Translations under genes and position numbers: made by a program
Notes under the pieces: generated by a model
Database searches by the model: none
What the model was told of the DNA's origin: nothing
Seen by the model: the letters and a program-made list of their open reading frames with translations, nothing else
Shown here: in pieces, positions 63,293 to 64,000 of the stretch
Layout of the letters: every line of letters begins with the position of its first letter
Position numbering within the stretch: position 1 is the first letter of the stretch
Assembly (NCBI GenBank): GCA_036960175.1
Contig: JBALWH010000013.1
Coordinates: forward strand, 1-64,000
Length of the DNA stretch: 64,000 nt
Reading direction: 5' to 3'
From: Motiliproteus sp036960175
GTDB lineage: Bacteria > Pseudomonadota > Gammaproteobacteria > Pseudomonadales > Balneatricaceae

Positions 63293-63853
63293 TTAGGTTT
63301 CACTCCGCAATTTCACCCCTTTTTGCACTAGGCGTTTAATAAACACCTCTATCGCTTTCGCCTCGTCTTCAGTGAAAGCCATTTCTTCGCCTTCTGGAGC
63401 TCGATTAAGCTTATTCCTCAACTTTAAAAATCGGCGCAACGGAAGGCCACAACTAATCGCCAGAGTAACAACCGCACTGCCAATAGCAATAGGTACCCAA
63501 ACTGGGGTTGAAGAAATAGCCCCAGCAGACATTAAGGCACCTTTTATTCCGCTAGCGCCAATGGTTGTTCCAAAGACCCCTGAACTACCGACAATGGCTG
63601 CTGTAGTTTCAGAAAGATACAATGCCGCGGCACTTGCACTTGCACTTGCGCTTGCGCCCGCACCAACACCAACACCAACACCTAATAGCGCAGAGGTCGT
63701 TGCAATTAGCCCAGTAATTGCCGAAGTACTCAGATACGTACCTGCGACATAGCCGACAGCTGCGTTAGTAACAATTAGTCCACCAGCAGCGTGAGGCACA
63801 ATCGTACCACCCGCGGTAAGGGCGGCGATGACTGGTATTAGTGGTATAGGCAT
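63293..63853 (-). CDS. Glycine/alanine-rich membrane protein (186 aa)
   Basis: The first 140 residues are strongly hydrophobic with glycine-zipper patterns (GVGVGVGAGASASASASAAA) and several predicted membrane helices. The C-terminal 45 residues are charged. No homologue recognised. The middle of the gene contains hexameric tandem repeats (63629-63682), so length variation by slippage is likely. Similar to the fragment at 53968-54181. Confidence 0.6.
   Translation of the reverse strand: MPIPLIPVIAALTAGGTIVPHAAGGLIVTNAAVGYVAGTYLSTSAITGLIATTSALLGVGVGVGAGASASASASAAALYLSETTAAIVGSSGVFGTTIGASGIKGALMSAGAISSTPVWVPIAIGSAVVTLAISCGLPLRRFLKLRNKLNRAPEGEEMAFTEDEAKAIEVFIKRLVQKGVKLRSET
63629..63682 (+). repeat. 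Hexamer tandem repeats inside the membrane-protein gene
   Basis: GCACTT/GCGCTT-type and CCAACA-type six-base units repeat several times in a row. As six-base units they keep the reading frame, so copy number would change protein length by two residues at a time. Confidence 0.65.
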
Positions 63854-64000
63854 ATGCCTGACTCCTTTATTGGTCTATTAGCAATTTAACAACGCAAATT
63901 ATGGATAATTTAGCCGGCAGAATTACATTTCCCCCAAGATATAGGGGCGTAAAACTGTCTATCTGCTATCAGCAAGGCAGTAATGTCTGTCTTTCAGTCA
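63854..64000. other. Right edge of the window
   Basis: No gene is seen. An AAAGGAGT ribosome site for the membrane-protein gene sits just before its start codon. The rest shows no recognisable feature. Confidence 0.5.

Noticed and set aside
63629..63682. Short CRISPR array
   Set aside because: The units are only six bases and lie inside a coding frame.
1..64000. tRNA or rRNA genes and insertion sequences
   Set aside because: No clear tRNA cloverleaf, rRNA stretch or transposase with terminal repeats was found by eye. I cannot run a covariance-model search.

Overview
The window looks like a defence-rich accessory region of a gammaproteobacterium, inferred from BREX type 1 and phosphorothioation genes, a YDDLPF-tailed SSB and Shine-Dalgarno-led genes. 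I cannot name the genus. No ribosomal protein, tRNA or integrase gene is visible. An SSB gene lies at the left edge and an orphan replicative helicase gene (dnaB-like, without rplI or alr) near the right end. This fits an integrative element or large plasmid, but that is inference.

Layout. 1-4 kb: ssb and a mosaic of small genes, including a PD-(D/E)xK-like protein, a zinc-finger protein, a HEPN-like protein and a TerB-domain gene broken by an in-frame TAG. 3.9-8.8 kb (minus strand): a PIN-like protein, a YwqG-like protein, a nuclease-helicase (DUF2075) and a YeeE/YedE-type sulfur transporter. 9.3-31.9 kb: a large DNA phosphorothioation (PT) locus. It has a forward operon of DUF4007, large ATPase and PAPS-reductase-like genes (sspB-sspC-sspD type) behind a near-perfect LexA-type box, a convergent cysteine desulfurase (sspA type) and a PT-associated methyltransferase gene. 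Facing them is a five-gene reverse operon dptF-dptG-dptH followed by a second DUF4007-like gene and a second very large ATPase gene. The modification side would put sulfur into the DNA backbone. The restriction side would attack unmodified DNA. The second DUF4007/ATPase pair, carried on the restriction side, is the most unusual feature here.

32-38 kb: ruins of a BREX type 1 locus (5' part of brxA, frameshifted 5' part of pglX, 3' half of brxL) around an intact DprA-like gene and a RecQ-like helicase gene whose product ends in a phosphoribosyltransferase-like motif. 38-61 kb: many short transcription units, mostly minus strand: a coiled-coil NYN nuclease, VWA and MerR-like proteins, an alpha/beta hydrolase, an M15-like peptidase, an ankyrin protein, two GTPases and two similar WYL-domain regulators. 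About eight copies of a 29-bp imperfect palindrome, all in the same orientation, lie in the intergenic regions from 32.9 to 60.8 kb. They look like operators of a regulon run by the WYL proteins. 60.8-64 kb: a DUF4326/DUF488/dual-OB trio, a small lipoprotein and a glycine-rich membrane protein.

Several short genes were read directly from the sequence: two paralogous lipoproteins (54 and 53 aa), two paralogous 47-56 aa proteins, a 57 aa, a 32 aa and a 28 aa protein.
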